A DNA stretch of 64,000 bases from Halobacillus massiliensis (lineage in GTDB: Bacteria; Bacillota; Bacilli; Bacillales; Halobacillaceae). The stretch covers positions 478,651 through 542,650 of the forward strand of contig NZ_LT800499.1 in the NCBI RefSeq assembly GCF_900166625.1, given 5' to 3'. How positions within the stretch are numbered: the first letter of the stretch is position 1; every line of letters starts with the position of its first letter. The translations under genes were made by a program, and so were the position numbers. Shown piece after piece: positions 51,925-62,223 of the stretch. The notes below the pieces were generated by a model. That model worked only from the letters and a program-made list of their open reading frames with translations, searched no databases and was not told the origin of the DNA.

Positions 51925-52109
51925 ACGAACAATGACCCCTTTCATTTTCTTGATCAAGCATTTTCAACGAATGCCCTCTTACAGTTCATACTATACCCCG
52001 CACTTATGGCAGCCCTTTGGTGTAAATATGTAAAAAGTGTGGAATGCTCCCTTCTTACATGATTTTATGCGAAAATGGGAAGAAGAACTTATATAGAGGA
52101 GGATGCCCC
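51925..52109. promoter_or_regulatory. Divergent htrB/cssR control region
   Basis: Two TGTAAA half-sites at 52021-52026 and 52029-52034 could be OmpR-type regulator contacts, but they are 8 bp apart, not the usual 10-11. A TATAGT on the minus strand (52001-51996) could be the htrB -10 box; no good -35 is visible, which fits activator control. CssR is known to activate htrA and htrB. Confidence 0.4.
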
Positions 52110-52796
52110 ATGAAACGGACCATAGGAGTAGTAGAAGATGATCCAAATATTCGTGATATTGTTAAAGCTTACTTAGATAAAGAAGGATATGAAGTAAAAA
52201 CACTGAATACGGCGGAAAAAGCATGGGACTTTTTCCAGACTTCTCCTCCTGATTTATGGGTGCTTGATATAATGCTTCCTGGCATGGATGGCTATGAGTT
52301 TTGTAAAAAAATTCGGCAGACCTCAGAGGTGCCGATCATTATTATTTCCGCAAAAGATGAAGAGGTAGATAAAATCTTAGGTCTTGAGCTGGGCGGGGAT
52401 GATTACTTAACGAAACCTTTTAGTCCTCGTGAACTGGTGGCCCGTGTGAAACGTCAGCTTAAGCGATGGAGTGTCATGCAGACTGACACCCAGGAGGATA
52501 TGGAAGAGATCAAATCTGGTGATTTGGTTTTAAATGAAACAGAACGGAGTGCTTATTTTCAGGGGATGGAAGTAGAAGTCACAACGAAAGAATATGAGCT
52601 TTTAAAAATTCTTGCCCAGCATGAGAACAAGGCTTACAGCCGTGAAGAACTGCTAGTCAAAGTGTGGGGCGATGATTATTTCGGAAGCGACCGTGCCGTG
52701 GATGACCTGGTAAAACGCCTGCGTAAAAAGATGAAAGAGCTTCCGCTTGAAACAGTCTGGGGCCATGGATATCGGCTTCGCGGGAGCCGCAGTTAA
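52110..52796 (+). CDS. cssR: CssR response regulator (OmpR family)
   Basis: A 228-aa regulator. The receiver domain has EDD at residues 9-11 (VVEDDPNIRD), phospho-acceptor D53 (LWVLDIMLPGMDG) and KPF near 103. The C-terminal winged helix (about residues 130-228) ends in VDDLVKRLRKKMKELPLETV, then WGHGYRL. In B. subtilis CssR switches on htrA and htrB when secreted proteins misfold. GAGGAGG sets ATG 52110; a 22-codon upstream extension is not supported. cssS follows two bases later. Confidence 0.87.
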   Translation: MKRTIGVVEDDPNIRDIVKAYLDKEGYEVKTLNTAEKAWDFFQTSPPDLWVLDIMLPGMDGYEFCKKIRQTSEVPIIIISAKDEEVDKILGLELGGDDYLTKPFSPRELVARVKRQLKRWSVMQTDTQEDMEEIKSGDLVLNETERSAYFQGMEVEVTTKEYELLKILAQHENKAYSREELLVKVWGDDYFGSDRAVDDLVKRLRKKMKELPLETVWGHGYRLRGSRS

Positions 52797-52798
52797 CG

Positions 52799-54148
52799 AT
52801 GAAGCTTCAATATCAATTAAATGCGGCGTTTGCTGCGCTTATCCTCATTGTCATGTCGATCTCTGCATTTTATATTTACTCCCTTTTAATGGACATGCTT
52901 ATTCAAGATGAGAGAGGTCAGCTGCAGGAACGCGCGCTTTTATTAAACCAGGTCAGTCAGGAAGAGGATACATCGGTAAGGCTGTCGCAGCTGACGGAGC
53001 TTGTACAGGATCAGAACTATCCTTTGCTTTTGTTCGATTTAAGCGAGGAACAGGTTCTGTTCAGTACTTTACCTTCAGAAACAGCGGAAGACTGGATGAA
53101 CCGGTTTGAAGATGAACTTGCCAGTCAGGAGGTTTGGGAGAGTAATGGTGAGAGTTATGTCGTCTACCCGATTGCTTTCGCCCCTCACAGTGCGCAGAGA
53201 ATTCTAGTTATGGCCACACCTTTAGATGATCTTCAGATTGTGCAAAACGCATTCGCCCAGCGGATGATCCGTGTCATTGTAATTGGGCTTCTGCTTGCAC
53301 TGGCGGTCAGCTACTTCATGACGAACCGGCTGGTTACGCCGCTCAGCCGGCTGAAGCAGGAAGTGAAGAAGATCGAGCAGAGGAAATTCAGTGAAGTGAA
53401 GCCTGTACAATCAACAGGCGAAATTAAAGAGGTAGAGCGCAGTGTCCGTCACATGTCTGAAGAGCTGGAACGTTATATTAATACACAAAAACAATTTTTT
53501 CAAAATGCCTCTCATGAACTAAAAACCCCTCTAATGTCGATTCAAGGCTATGCGGAAGGGATAAGGGATGGGATTTTTGAAGGGAAGGACGCTGAACGCG
53601 GGCTCAATGTAATGGTCAGTGAAACGGAAAGGCTGAAGAAAATTGTAAATGAGATGATTCTGCTTGCTAAGCTGGACAGCAGTGAGGATGTCTATCGGCC
53701 GTCTGAAGTGAATCTGGCGGATTTGACAGACCAGGCTCAGGATCGTGTATATCCGCTGGCCAATGAAAAGGGAGTTGTGCTGCATTCTCGTTCCTATCAC
53801 AAGTTTACAAGTTATGTTGATCCGGAAAGAGTGCTTCAAGCCTTGATTAACATTATTGGGAATGGGATAAGGCATGCTAATACCCGTGTAGATATTATTT
53901 CAAATGTTTCAAAAGATGTACTTTCTATTAAAGTGATCGATGACGGTCCGGGAATTCCCGAAGATCTGCTGCCTCAGCTGTTCCAGCGTTTTATTAAAGG
54001 GAAAGAAGGAGAGACAGGACTCGGGCTTGCGATTTCAAGAGCTATTATCGAGAGAAGCGGCGGCACGATTAGTGCCTCGAACAATGAAGAGGGATCTGGC
54101 GCAGTTTTTGAAATTAGACTGCCAAAGCGCCACCCTGACCATAAATGA
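52799..54148 (+). CDS. cssS: CssS sensor histidine kinase
   Basis: A 449-aa membrane kinase. Two membrane segments (about residues 9-31 and 157-178) enclose an outer sensor domain of about 125 residues. HAMP linker about residues 180-230. HisKA helix with H239 (NASHELKTPLM). ATPase boxes IIGNGIRHA, DDGPGIPEDLL, KGKEGETGLGLAIS. It detects secretion stress and phosphorylates CssR. Only two bases separate it from cssR. Confidence 0.87.
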   Translation: MKLQYQLNAAFAALILIVMSISAFYIYSLLMDMLIQDERGQLQERALLLNQVSQEEDTSVRLSQLTELVQDQNYPLLLFDLSEEQVLFSTLPSETAEDWMNRFEDELASQEVWESNGESYVVYPIAFAPHSAQRILVMATPLDDLQIVQNAFAQRMIRVIVIGLLLALAVSYFMTNRLVTPLSRLKQEVKKIEQRKFSEVKPVQSTGEIKEVERSVRHMSEELERYINTQKQFFQNASHELKTPLMSIQGYAEGIRDGIFEGKDAERGLNVMVSETERLKKIVNEMILLAKLDSSEDVYRPSEVNLADLTDQAQDRVYPLANEKGVVLHSRSYHKFTSYVDPERVLQALINIIGNGIRHANTRVDIISNVSKDVLSIKVIDDGPGIPEDLLPQLFQRFIKGKEGETGLGLAISRAIIERSGGTISASNNEEGSGAVFEIRLPKRHPDHK

Positions 54149-54189
54149 TATAATAACTGGATACCCAAAGAGAAAAGAGTGGTCGAGAA

Positions 54190-54705
54190 ATGGAAAGTAA
54201 ATCATGTAAACATTCATTAACCGTAAAAAATTCTCATGTTCTTCCCCCTGATACGAATAGTCATGGAACATTATTTGGCGGGAAGCTGATGGCTCATATC
54301 GACGATGTGGCGGCAATCGCTGCTGTTCGTCACTGCCGTAAGCCGGTCGTAACGGCTTCCACAGATTCCGTTGATTTTCTGCAGCCGGTGTTTGAAGGGG
54401 ATACGATCTGCCTTGAAGCCTTCGTCACATGGACACACAATACATCAATGGAGGTCTTTGTTAAGGCGATTACTGAAAACCTGCTGACAGGTGATCGCAA
54501 GGTGTGTACGACTGCATTCTTATCTATGGTCGCTGTGGATGAAAATAACCAGCCGACGCCGGTACCGCCTGTCAAGCCTGAGTCTGAAGAAGAGAAATGG
54601 CTTCACGAGGGTGCTGCTAGAAGGCATGAATATCGAAAAGCAAGAAGGAAAGAGTCGAAGGAACTGGCTGAAATGTTCGGGACAGATCTTCCCTGGACCA
54701 AATAA
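54190..54705 (+). CDS. Acyl-CoA thioesterase, hotdog fold (YkhA-like)
   Basis: A 171-aa cytosolic enzyme of the acyl-CoA hydrolase group. The HotDog signature is VLPPDTNSHGTLFGGKLMAH, then IDDVAAIAA; the Asn/His and Asp positions are the usual catalytic ones. VTASTDSVDFLQPVFEGD follows. A charged C-terminal helix (RRHEYRKARRKESKELAEMF) is typical of YkhA. The acyl chain preferred is unknown. The Shine-Dalgarno is weak. It ends at a strong bidirectional terminator. Confidence 0.87.
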   Translation: MESKSCKHSLTVKNSHVLPPDTNSHGTLFGGKLMAHIDDVAAIAAVRHCRKPVVTASTDSVDFLQPVFEGDTICLEAFVTWTHNTSMEVFVKAITENLLTGDRKVCTTAFLSMVAVDENNQPTPVPPVKPESEEEKWLHEGAARRHEYRKARRKESKELAEMFGTDLPWTK

Positions 54706-54710
54706 AAATA

Positions 54711-54750
54711 AAACCCCTAAATCCCTTGTAAGGGATTTAGGGGTTTTTCC
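54711..54750. terminator. Bidirectional terminator
   Basis: AAACCCCTAAATCCCTT (54711-54727) pairs perfectly with 54730-54746 across a 2-base gap. A-rich and T-rich flanks serve both the thioesterase and the iron-uptake operon. Confidence 0.9.
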
Positions 54751-54751
54751 A

Positions 54752-55471
54752 TTAATTCTGAGCATGGACAAGCTCTCGCTGCTTCACTTCATCCTCGCGC
54801 GTTGTGCATAGAGATTCCCATTCATAGGCAGCCCCATCCCGCATTGTAATGATGCGGTCAGCGATTGCTCGCGCATCTTCACGGTCATGGGTAACGAAAA
54901 TGGAAGTAGTGCCTGTCTTTTTAATAATCTCTTTTAATTCACTGCGAATCTTAATTTGCAGGTCAGCGTCCAAATTACTGAAAGGTTCATCAAGTAATAG
55001 CAGGGAAGGGTTTGGAGCAAGCGCTCGTGCTAAAGCAATTCGCTGCTGCTGTCCGCCGCTGAGCTCGTGCGGGAAACGTTTTGCAAAGCTGCCCATATTT
55101 ACAAGGGCCAATACTTCTTCTGTTCGTTCTTTTTTCGCTTTTCGACTGTATCCTTTTAACCCGAATTGAATGTTCTCAGCTACTGTCATATGGGGGAAAA
55201 GAGCATAGTCTTGAAATACCATGCCAATTCCGCGTTTCTCAGGCAGAATGAAATGCCGGTCGTCGGTCATCACTTTATCGTTGATCAAAATATTTCCGCC
55301 GCTCGGCGTTTCAAGTCCGCACAACAATCGGAGAACCGTGCTTTTCCCGCTGCCGCTTTCTCCTAAAATTGAAATGATTTCGCCTTGTTCAATCTCTAAA
55401 CAGAAGTCCTGAATCGTCTTATGAGCAGAATTGGGATAGTTGAAACAGAGATTTTGAATTTGAATGAACAT
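54752..55471 (-). CDS. Ferric iron ABC transporter, ATP-binding protein
   Basis: A 239-aa ATPase with Walker A GESGSGKST (about residues 37-45), Q-loop FQDYALFPHMTVAENI, signature LSGGQQQRIALARAL, Walker B LLLLDEPFSNLD and switch histidine in VTHDRED. It belongs to the FbpC/PotA-like group; the iron assignment comes from the binding protein and the Fur box. The gene starts one base after the permease stop. The last gene of a three-gene operon. Confidence 0.88.
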   Translation of the reverse strand: MFIQIQNLCFNYPNSAHKTIQDFCLEIEQGEIISILGESGSGKSTVLRLLCGLETPSGGNILINDKVMTDDRHFILPEKRGIGMVFQDYALFPHMTVAENIQFGLKGYSRKAKKERTEEVLALVNMGSFAKRFPHELSGGQQQRIALARALAPNPSLLLLDEPFSNLDADLQIKIRSELKEIIKKTGTTSIFVTHDREDARAIADRIITMRDGAAYEWESLCTTREDEVKQRELVHAQN

Positions 55472-55472
55472 A

Positions 55473-57122
55473 TCAGTTCGGCTCCTTTTCTAAAACTTGG
55501 TGAAAGAAATAAATGGCGATGGCACTGATAACAACTATAATAATCGATGCCAGGGAAGCTTCATGTATTTTTTCATCACTGGCGTAACGATAAGCATTTG
55601 TGGAGAGTGTTTCAAAATTAAAAGGCCTCAAAATCAAAGTCAGCGGAAGCTCTTTAATAATCTCGATAAAAGCTAGGATAAAACCAGTGATAAGAGGTCC
55701 CCTGATCATTTTTAAATCGACTTTGAAAAAGGTCTTTGTTACATTCATCCCAAGCATTCGGGAGGCTTCTGTAAACTTATTGCCGACTTTGTCAAAACCG
55801 GCTTCAATCGAGTTAAAGGAAACCGCCAGAAAACGGATCACATACGCTGATATTAACATAAATAAGCTGGTACTGATAAATAAGGATGTGTTCACCCCGG
55901 CCATTTCATAAATTTCAAATAGCAGGTTGTCAATTTCGATAAACACAGTGCTGATCCCAACTGCAATGACAGCACCGGGAATGGAATAACCTAAAATTGT
56001 TACCCGAGCGGCCGATTTGGAAACAAGGCTGTAATGCATTCGGGCAAAATTAGCAATAATTACTGCGAATATTGTAATCATGGCTGCACCTGCAAAGGAA
56101 ACAAACAGAGAATTTCTAATCAATTCAAAAAAGGCAGAAGACATCATTTTTTCAAAGGTTAAAACCATCCAGGCTCCTAGCTGGACAGTCGGGATGATAA
56201 ACCCTGCGGCAAAAATAAACCCAGCATAGGCAAAGGCAGTCCAGGCTCTAACCCCTTTTAATTTTATCGGCTTCAGCGGTCGCACCTTAGTTGTCGAGTA
56301 ACTATATTTTTTACGCCCTCTAAGGACCTTTTCCAATACTAAAATGGCGAAGACGATAAACATCAGTGTAGCTGAGAGTTTAATGGCTGCGTTTAAATCT
56401 CCCATTCCAAACCAAGTTTGAAAGATAGCTGTACTGAAAGTAGGGACACCAAAATATTGGACGAGACCATAATCATTTAGTACTTCAAGCAGCACGAGGC
56501 TCACACCGCCAACGATAGCTCCTCTTGAGATCGGGAGCACGACACGGAAGAAAATAGAGTAAGGCCCTCTGCCGAGCAGTCTTGCATTCTCAATAAGGGA
56601 AGCCGACTGGTTTTGCAGAAAAGCTCTGGTAATCATGTATACATAAGGAAACAGGAATAATGTAAATATGAAAACAGCCCCTGGAAGGTGAAGGATATTT
56701 AGATAATCCTGATTAATCTTCAGATGAAAGCTTTCCCTCAAAGTCGTCTGGATAACTCCCGTATAGCTGAGCATGCCATTGTACGTATACCCTGCGATAT
56801 AAGGGGGAATCGCCAGCGGGAGAATTAACCCCCACTTGAAGAACTTTTTTAGAGGAAAGTCATATGCCGATACAAGCCATGCAAGACTTGTCCCTATAAC
56901 AATTGATAAGAAGCCTGTAAATATAATAAGAAGGCTGGTGTTTTTTAATAGATTGGGCAGAATGAATTCCTGTATATGCGGCCAGTTTTCAGCTTTCTCA
57001 GTGAAGAAGCTGATGAGTATCGTGACGTTTGGCAGTAAAATGAGGACAACGATTAACATGGTAAGTATTGTCCACATGTTCATATATCCTGGAAGTTTTC
57101 GGAAAAGCTTCAAAACGGACAC
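55473..57122 (-). CDS. Ferric iron ABC transporter, fused permease
   Basis: A 549-aa permease made of two joined halves, each with about six membrane segments. The ATPase-contact loops (EAA type) lie near ENARLLGRGPYSIFFRVVLP in the first half and EASRMLGMNVTKTFFKVDLK in the second. The fusion is usual for FbpB-type iron permeases. The start is uncertain: GTG 57122 or TTG 57113, both close to AAAGGAC. An intercistronic hairpin separates it from the upstream binding-protein gene. Confidence 0.88.
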   Translation of the reverse strand: MSVLKLFRKLPGYMNMWTILTMLIVVLILLPNVTILISFFTEKAENWPHIQEFILPNLLKNTSLLIIFTGFLSIVIGTSLAWLVSAYDFPLKKFFKWGLILPLAIPPYIAGYTYNGMLSYTGVIQTTLRESFHLKINQDYLNILHLPGAVFIFTLFLFPYVYMITRAFLQNQSASLIENARLLGRGPYSIFFRVVLPISRGAIVGGVSLVLLEVLNDYGLVQYFGVPTFSTAIFQTWFGMGDLNAAIKLSATLMFIVFAILVLEKVLRGRKKYSYSTTKVRPLKPIKLKGVRAWTAFAYAGFIFAAGFIIPTVQLGAWMVLTFEKMMSSAFFELIRNSLFVSFAGAAMITIFAVIIANFARMHYSLVSKSAARVTILGYSIPGAVIAVGISTVFIEIDNLLFEIYEMAGVNTSLFISTSLFMLISAYVIRFLAVSFNSIEAGFDKVGNKFTEASRMLGMNVTKTFFKVDLKMIRGPLITGFILAFIEIIKELPLTLILRPFNFETLSTNAYRYASDEKIHEASLASIIIVVISAIAIYFFHQVLEKEPN

Positions 57123-57203
57123 GTCCTTTAAAAAATATACCTGTATAAAAAGCGTACCGTTCTATCATATCAGGTCTAGAGCTTTATTGTATATACATGA
57201 AAG

Positions 57204-57226
57204 GCCGTCCTTTTATAAAGGACGGC
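57204..57226 (-). terminator. Intercistronic hairpin between iron-binding protein and permease genes
   Basis: GCCGTCCTTT pairs with AAAGGACGGC across 3 bases, just after the binding-protein stop. It likely gives partial termination or protects the upstream mRNA, so that the binding protein is made in excess over the permease. Confidence 0.65.
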
Positions 57227-57240
57227 AGAGGAGGGGCGGA

Positions 57241-58320
57241 TTACTTCCAGCCCACTTCATTCATAATTTGAATAGCTTTTGAATTGTTTTCACCTAGCTC
57301 GCCCAGGTTTAAGTCCTGCTCTTTAAATTCTCCCCACTCTTTAAGAGTTTCGGAAGCCTCAACGTTTTCGTTTACAGGATATTCATAGTTAGCTTCGGCA
57401 AATTTCCCTTGAGCTTCTTCTTTAGAAAGGAATTCCATGAATTTCTGAGCTTCTTCGGTATTTTTGCTGCTCGACGCAAGGCCGACACCACTAATATTAA
57501 TGTGAGTTCCTGTTGTATCCTGGTTAGGGAAGATAACTCCAAGGTTTTTGGCTACTTCTACTTCCGACTCGTCTTCGGAGTGAAGCATCTGTCCAAGGTA
57601 GTAAGTGTTCATAACAGCAACATCGCCTTCACCTGCAGCGATACCTTTTGCCTGATCGCGGTCACCGCCCTGAGGGTCGCGAGCCATGTTATCTACGATT
57701 CCTTGTGCCCATTCTTTGGCCTTTTCTTCACCTTCAAGAGAAATCATAGAAGCAAGTAATGACTGATTATAAATATTTTCAGAAGAACGGATGAGTACTT
57801 TATCCTGCCACTCATCTTTTGTCAGGTCATCGTACGTTTTAATATCATCTGGGTTAACTGTATCTTTGTTATAAACAATCACACGTGCACGTTTTGTAAG
57901 ACCGAACCACTCATTTTCTTCATCACGAAGTTTTTCAGGAACATTCTTATTTAAAACTTCACTTTCTACAGGCTGAAGTAGATCGTCAGTTTTTGCACGG
58001 TGCAGGCGGCCGGCATCAGCAGTGATTAGTAGGTCAGCCTCAGAGGCTTTTCCTTCACGCTTCATGCGGGCAATTAATTCATCATCCTTACCTTCGATCA
58101 CATTTACTTTAATTCCGGTTTCTTCAGTAAATTGATCATATAACTCCTGGTCAGTATCATAATGGCGCCCTGTATATAAGTTAATCTCACCAGCATCCTC
58201 GTTTTTCTGAGCTTCTTCATTTTCTCCCTCTGAAGAAGAGTCATCTTCCTGGCTGCTGCCGCAAGCGGCTAATGCTAAAGCGGAAAGAAACAATAAACTA
58301 AATAAAATCCATTTCTTCAA
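57241..58320 (-). CDS. Ferric iron-binding lipoprotein of an ABC transporter
   Basis: A 359-aa lipoprotein with lipobox LALAA-C followed by an acidic linker (about residues 22-45). The mature protein is a two-lobed binding protein of the FbpA/FutA type: EINLYTGRHYDTDQELYDQF, LLITADAGRLHRAK and VAVMNTYYLGQML (tandem tyrosines that bind Fe3+). A perfect Fur palindrome lies 29 bp upstream. AGGTG spacing favours TTG 58320; GTG 58329 is also open. Confidence 0.9.
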   Translation of the reverse strand: MKKWILFSLLFLSALALAACGSSQEDDSSSEGENEEAQKNEDAGEINLYTGRHYDTDQELYDQFTEETGIKVNVIEGKDDELIARMKREGKASEADLLITADAGRLHRAKTDDLLQPVESEVLNKNVPEKLRDEENEWFGLTKRARVIVYNKDTVNPDDIKTYDDLTKDEWQDKVLIRSSENIYNQSLLASMISLEGEEKAKEWAQGIVDNMARDPQGGDRDQAKGIAAGEGDVAVMNTYYLGQMLHSEDESEVEVAKNLGVIFPNQDTTGTHINISGVGLASSSKNTEEAQKFMEFLSKEEAQGKFAEANYEYPVNENVEASETLKEWGEFKEQDLNLGELGENNSKAIQIMNEVGWK

Positions 58321-58348
58321 ATCTCTCACCTCATATGTAATATTCTTA

Positions 58349-58367
58349 ATTGAAAATGATTTTCAAT
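58349..58367. promoter_or_regulatory. Fur box
   Basis: ATTGAAAATGATTTTCAAT is a perfect 9-1-9 palindrome that contains the 7-1-7 Fur core TGAAAAT-G-ATTTTCA. It lies just upstream of the iron transporter operon and implies repression when iron is ample. Confidence 0.88.
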
Positions 58368-58570
58368 GTCAATTCAATATTTTACTTGATTAAAAGGCAA
58401 TGTCAAGAGGGTAATTTGCAATTAGATGAATTTTCCAAAAAAGATCCTTAGAGTACATTTCCTATATTGCAAATTATGATAAAGTATCATAGGGCAGGTG
58501 TTTAACTGTTCCTGAAGAAGGGAAATAAATCATCATTGTAAATTAATTACAGTCAGTGGAGGTGGACGCT

Positions 58571-59992
58571 TTGGAGAGCGTAATATCATTTTTAAACACC
58601 ATTATCTGGGAATACATCCTTATTATTGTTTTATTAGGTCTTGGATTATTTTTTACCATACGTCTTGGATTTGCACAGTTTACTTATATTCCGGAAATGT
58701 TCAAAGTTCTATTTGATAAACGGGCCATCTCAACATCCGGCAAGAAGGGAACGTCTCCTTTCCAGGCATTCGCTATTAGTACAGCTTCGCGTGTCGGTAC
58801 AGGGAACTTAGCTGGTGTGGCGGCAGCTATAACGATAGGTGGGCCTGGTGCTGTATTTTGGATGTGGCTCGTGGCTATTTTAGGAGGAGCTTCGAGTTTT
58901 ATTGAAAGTACTTTAGCACAAATATTTAAAGTGCCGGAGAAAAACCAGTACAGAGGTGGTCCGGCATATTATATGGAAAAAGGATTAAAAAATAGGAAGC
59001 TCGGAATTATCTTTGCAATTACAATTACATTTACTTATGGACTTGTGTTCAGTTCTGTGCAGTCCAATACGATCCGTCTCGCTTTTGAACAATCTTTTAA
59101 TATGGATAAATGGGTATTAGGCGGAATTTTGACGGTAATCGTAGCACTTATTATATTTGGCGGTTTAAAGAGAATTGCTCAGGTTACTCAAATTATCATC
59201 CCAGTTATGGCAATTTTCTATATTATTCTAGCAGGTTATGTGGTAGTCGGTAATTTGGGAGCCATACCGGGAATGTTTTCTTTAATCTTCCAAAGTGCCT
59301 TTGGATTTGAGCAGTTTGCCGGCGGTACATTTGGCGGTATGATTTTAATTGGTGTCCAGCGAGGCCTTTTCTCCAACGAAGCAGGTATGGGTAGTGCTCC
59401 CAACGCAGCCGCAACTTCTGAGGTCTCTCACCCTGTGAAGCAGGGATTGATCCAGACACTAGGAGTATTTGTGGATACTCTTGTTATTTGTAGTGCAACT
59501 GCTGTAATAATCTTAATATCCGGAGAGTACTTCAATTCTGATCTGGATGGTATTCAGGTCACTCAGCTTGCATTTGAAACAGAGCTTGGCACTTGGGCGG
59601 CTATCTTTATAGCGATAGCGATCTTCTTGTTTGCCTTTAGTTCTATCATTGGGAATTACTATTATGGTGAAACGAATATTGAATTTATTAAAACAAGCTC
59701 CAGCTACATGTTGATTTACCGTTTAGCGGTATTGGCTATGGTTATGTTTGGCGCAGTTGCTGAATTTGGGCTTGTCTGGTCTCTGGCTGACCTTACGATG
59801 GGGATTATGGCATTAATTAACTTGTTCGCCATTTTCATGCTTTCAAAAGTGGCCTATGCGGCATTGAAAGATTATGCACGTCAACGTAAGCAAGGAAAAG
59901 ATCCGGTGTTTTACCAGGATCATCTGCCGGGAGTGGATGGCATGGAATATTGGAGAAGAGACCAGTCTTCCGAGAAAGAAGCTATCAAATAA
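58571..59992 (+). CDS. Sodium/alanine symporter (AGCS family)
   Basis: A 473-aa membrane protein with about eleven hydrophobic segments. AGCS signatures are GTSPFQAFAISTASRVGTGN, LAGVAAAITIGGPGAVFWMW, and GLFSNEAGMGSAPNAAATSE near residue 270. It imports alanine, glycine or glutamine with Na+, as AlsT does. TTG 58571 lies seven bases after GGAGG; GTG 58556 precedes the ribosome site. A weak CodY-like motif lies at 58429-58443 (AATTTTC then an A run, 11 of 15 positions). Confidence 0.88.
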   Translation: MESVISFLNTIIWEYILIIVLLGLGLFFTIRLGFAQFTYIPEMFKVLFDKRAISTSGKKGTSPFQAFAISTASRVGTGNLAGVAAAITIGGPGAVFWMWLVAILGGASSFIESTLAQIFKVPEKNQYRGGPAYYMEKGLKNRKLGIIFAITITFTYGLVFSSVQSNTIRLAFEQSFNMDKWVLGGILTVIVALIIFGGLKRIAQVTQIIIPVMAIFYIILAGYVVVGNLGAIPGMFSLIFQSAFGFEQFAGGTFGGMILIGVQRGLFSNEAGMGSAPNAAATSEVSHPVKQGLIQTLGVFVDTLVICSATAVIILISGEYFNSDLDGIQVTQLAFETELGTWAAIFIAIAIFLFAFSSIIGNYYYGETNIEFIKTSSSYMLIYRLAVLAMVMFGAVAEFGLVWSLADLTMGIMALINLFAIFMLSKVAYAALKDYARQRKQGKDPVFYQDHLPGVDGMEYWRRDQSSEKEAIK

Positions 59993-60005
59993 AATGAAAG
60001 CAAGT

Positions 60006-60046
60006 AAAGACTGTAAGGAGGATGGTTCTCCTGCAGTCTTTTTTGA
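60006..60046 (+). terminator. Terminator of the alanine symporter gene
   Basis: AAAGACTG pairs with CAGTCTTT, with an inner AGGAG/CTCCT stem, followed by TTTT. Confidence 0.82.
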
Positions 60047-60195
60047 TTCCATTCTTCATTAAAAGCTTTGGTTTATCAAGAGATTTTTTTGAAGTTACTT
60101 ATGAAAACTTCAGCTTCTGAGAAGACCCCTTTTTTCAAAGAACCACTTCTCCTGTGATAAAGTAGTAATAGATTGATAATTAAAGGGTGAACATA

Positions 60196-62094
60196 ATGAG
60201 CATTTTAACTTTCGAACAGCTGAGCAAAAGCTATGGAGATAAAGATTTATTTAATGATCTAACATTTACCATATCAAACGGCCAAAGAATCGGTCTGATT
60301 GGCGTAAACGGGACAGGCAAATCGACACTTTTAAAAATTATTGCCGGAATAGAATCCGGAGATACCGGAAGTAAAAAGCACGCCAAAGACTTTGCCATCG
60401 AATATTTGACCCAGGAGCCTGAACTTAATTCAGAGCTGCCAGTGCTAGAGCAGATTTATTATGGCGATTCAGAGATTATGACAGCGATCAGAGAATATGA
60501 AGAAGTCCTTCAGCAGCTTGCTAAAGATCCCGAAAATCCTGAAATTCTGGATAAAATGATGTCAAAACAGCAGAAGATGGATCATACAGAAGCATGGGAA
60601 GCCAATACTGCCGCAAAAACGATATTAACCAAACTAGGTATTGAGATATTTGATCAGAAAATCGGTCAGCTTTCCGGTGGCCAGAAGAAACGTGTCGCCA
60701 TTGCAAAGGCCCTTATACAGCCGGCCGATCTGCTTCTGCTGGATGAGCCGACAAACCACCTTGATAATGAAACAATTGAATGGCTGGAAGAATATTTGTC
60801 CCATTATAAAGGGGCTTTAATAGTAGTTACTCACGATCGTTACTTTTTAAATAGAGTCAGCAATTTAATCTATGAACTCGACAAAGGGCGGTTATTTACT
60901 TACCAGGGAAACTATGAAACTTTTCTAGAAAAGAAAGCGGAACGGGAAGAATGGGAAAGACAAGCAGAGCAGAAGCATCAAAATACGTTAAGACGGGAGC
61001 TTGCCTGGCTGAAGCGTGGCGCAAAAGCGAGAACAACTAAACAAAAGGCCCGCAAGCAGAGAGTAGAAGAAATGCAGGACCAGACCTTTACTAATGAAAA
61101 AAGTAATGTAGACATGTCTATCGGGTCTACCCGCCTTGGTAATGATGTAATTGAACTAAAGAATATTTCCCATACCTACGGCGCAGGAACTCTCCTTGAA
61201 CATTTTAACTATTTGGTGATCACTCAGGAACGGATTGGGATAATAGGGCCAAATGGTTCCGGAAAAACGACACTGCTGAATATTATGGCAGGCCGTGTCA
61301 CTCCTGACCATGGTGAAATTTCTGTAGGAAGCACTGTGAAAATAGGTTATTATACACAGGATCATGAAGAGATTGATGGGTCCCTTAAGGTCATTGAATA
61401 TATTAAAGAAGCTGCTGAAGTGATTACTACAGCTGAGGGCGAGGTCATTACAGCAGAGCAGATGCTTGAAAGATTTCTATTCCCGCGTTCCCATCAATGG
61501 ACATATATTCAGCGATTGTCCGGTGGAGAAAGACGTCGGTTATATTTACTTCGTGTTCTTATGACTGAGCCGAACGTATTGTTCTTGGATGAGCCTACCA
61601 ATGATCTTGATACAGAGACGCTGAGCGTACTGGAAGAATATCTCGAACATTTTCCGGGAGTTGTGATTACCGTTTCCCACGACCGCTATTTTCTAGATCG
61701 TGTCGTAGAGAAGCTGCTTGCATTTAAAGGGGAAGGTGAAGTAGAGCGATTTTACGGAAACTACTCCGAATATTTAGAGAAAACAAAGGCTGAAAAAACT
61801 GTAAAAACAAAAGAAAAACCGTCATTCTCGGCTCAAAGGGCGACTCGCCGTTCCAACCGTAAGCGGAAGCTTTCTTATCGTGAACAGCAGGAATGGGAGT
61901 CGATAGAAGATGAAATAGCAGCCATCGAAGAGAAAATCGATCAGATTAATAAAGAAATGGCTGCCGCGGCCGCCGATTACAGCAAGGTAGAAGAGTTATC
62001 GAAAGAAAAAGCAGAGCATGATCAGGAGTTGGAACAAAAAATGGAACGCTGGGAAGAGCTTTCTATAATTATTGAGGAAATGGAAGAAGAATAA
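60196..62094 (+). CDS. yfmR: ABC-F ATPase, Uup/YfmR type
   Basis: A 632-aa cytosolic protein with two ABC domains and no membrane part. Domain 1 has [24 protein letters not shown] and [11 protein letters not shown]. Domain 2 has [24 protein letters not shown] and [11 protein letters not shown]. The linker between them (about residues 240-310) is charged and helical. A C-terminal coiled coil (about residues 535-632) marks the Uup branch. These proteins act on stalled ribosomes; YfmR helps with proline-rich stalls. ATG 60196 follows AAAGGG by 8 bp. Confidence 0.87.
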   Translation: MSILTFEQLSKSYGDKDLFNDLTFTISNGQRIGLIGVNGTGKSTLLKIIAGIESGDTGSKKHAKDFAIEYLTQEPELNSELPVLEQIYYGDSEIMTAIREYEEVLQQLAKDPENPEILDKMMSKQQKMDHTEAWEANTAAKTILTKLGIEIFDQKIGQLSGGQKKRVAIAKALIQPADLLLLDEPTNHLDNETIEWLEEYLSHYKGALIVVTHDRYFLNRVSNLIYELDKGRLFTYQGNYETFLEKKAEREEWERQAEQKHQNTLRRELAWLKRGAKARTTKQKARKQRVEEMQDQTFTNEKSNVDMSIGSTRLGNDVIELKNISHTYGAGTLLEHFNYLVITQERIGIIGPNGSGKTTLLNIMAGRVTPDHGEISVGSTVKIGYYTQDHEEIDGSLKVIEYIKEAAEVITTAEGEVITAEQMLERFLFPRSHQWTYIQRLSGGERRRLYLLRVLMTEPNVLFLDEPTNDLDTETLSVLEEYLEHFPGVVITVSHDRYFLDRVVEKLLAFKGEGEVERFYGNYSEYLEKTKAEKTVKTKEKPSFSAQRATRRSNRKRKLSYREQQEWESIEDEIAAIEEKIDQINKEMAAAAADYSKVEELSKEKAEHDQELEQKMERWEELSIIIEEMEEE

Positions 62095-62130
62095 ACAGCC
62101 TGAGGAGTCAGCCCCAGGTTGTTTTATTTT
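62092..62130 (+). terminator. Terminator of the ABC-F gene
   Basis: AACAGCCTG pairs with CAGGTTGTT with one wobble, then TTTATTTT. The stem starts at the stop codon. Confidence 0.7.
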
Positions 62131-62223
62131 CGTCTGAAAACATCAGACATTTTGTGAAATAACGTAAAATGTGGAATAATGAGAGCGGATACAATGTTAT
62201 TACATAAAGAGGAGAGAAGATAT

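Noticed and set aside
57187..57198. TTGTATATACAT, one base from a TreR box
   Set aside because: It lies inside the iron-uptake operon, between two genes and away from any promoter; probably chance in AT-rich DNA.
58429..58443. CodY box before the alanine symporter
   Set aside because: Only 11 of 15 positions fit, mostly by A runs; kept as a remark, not as a site.
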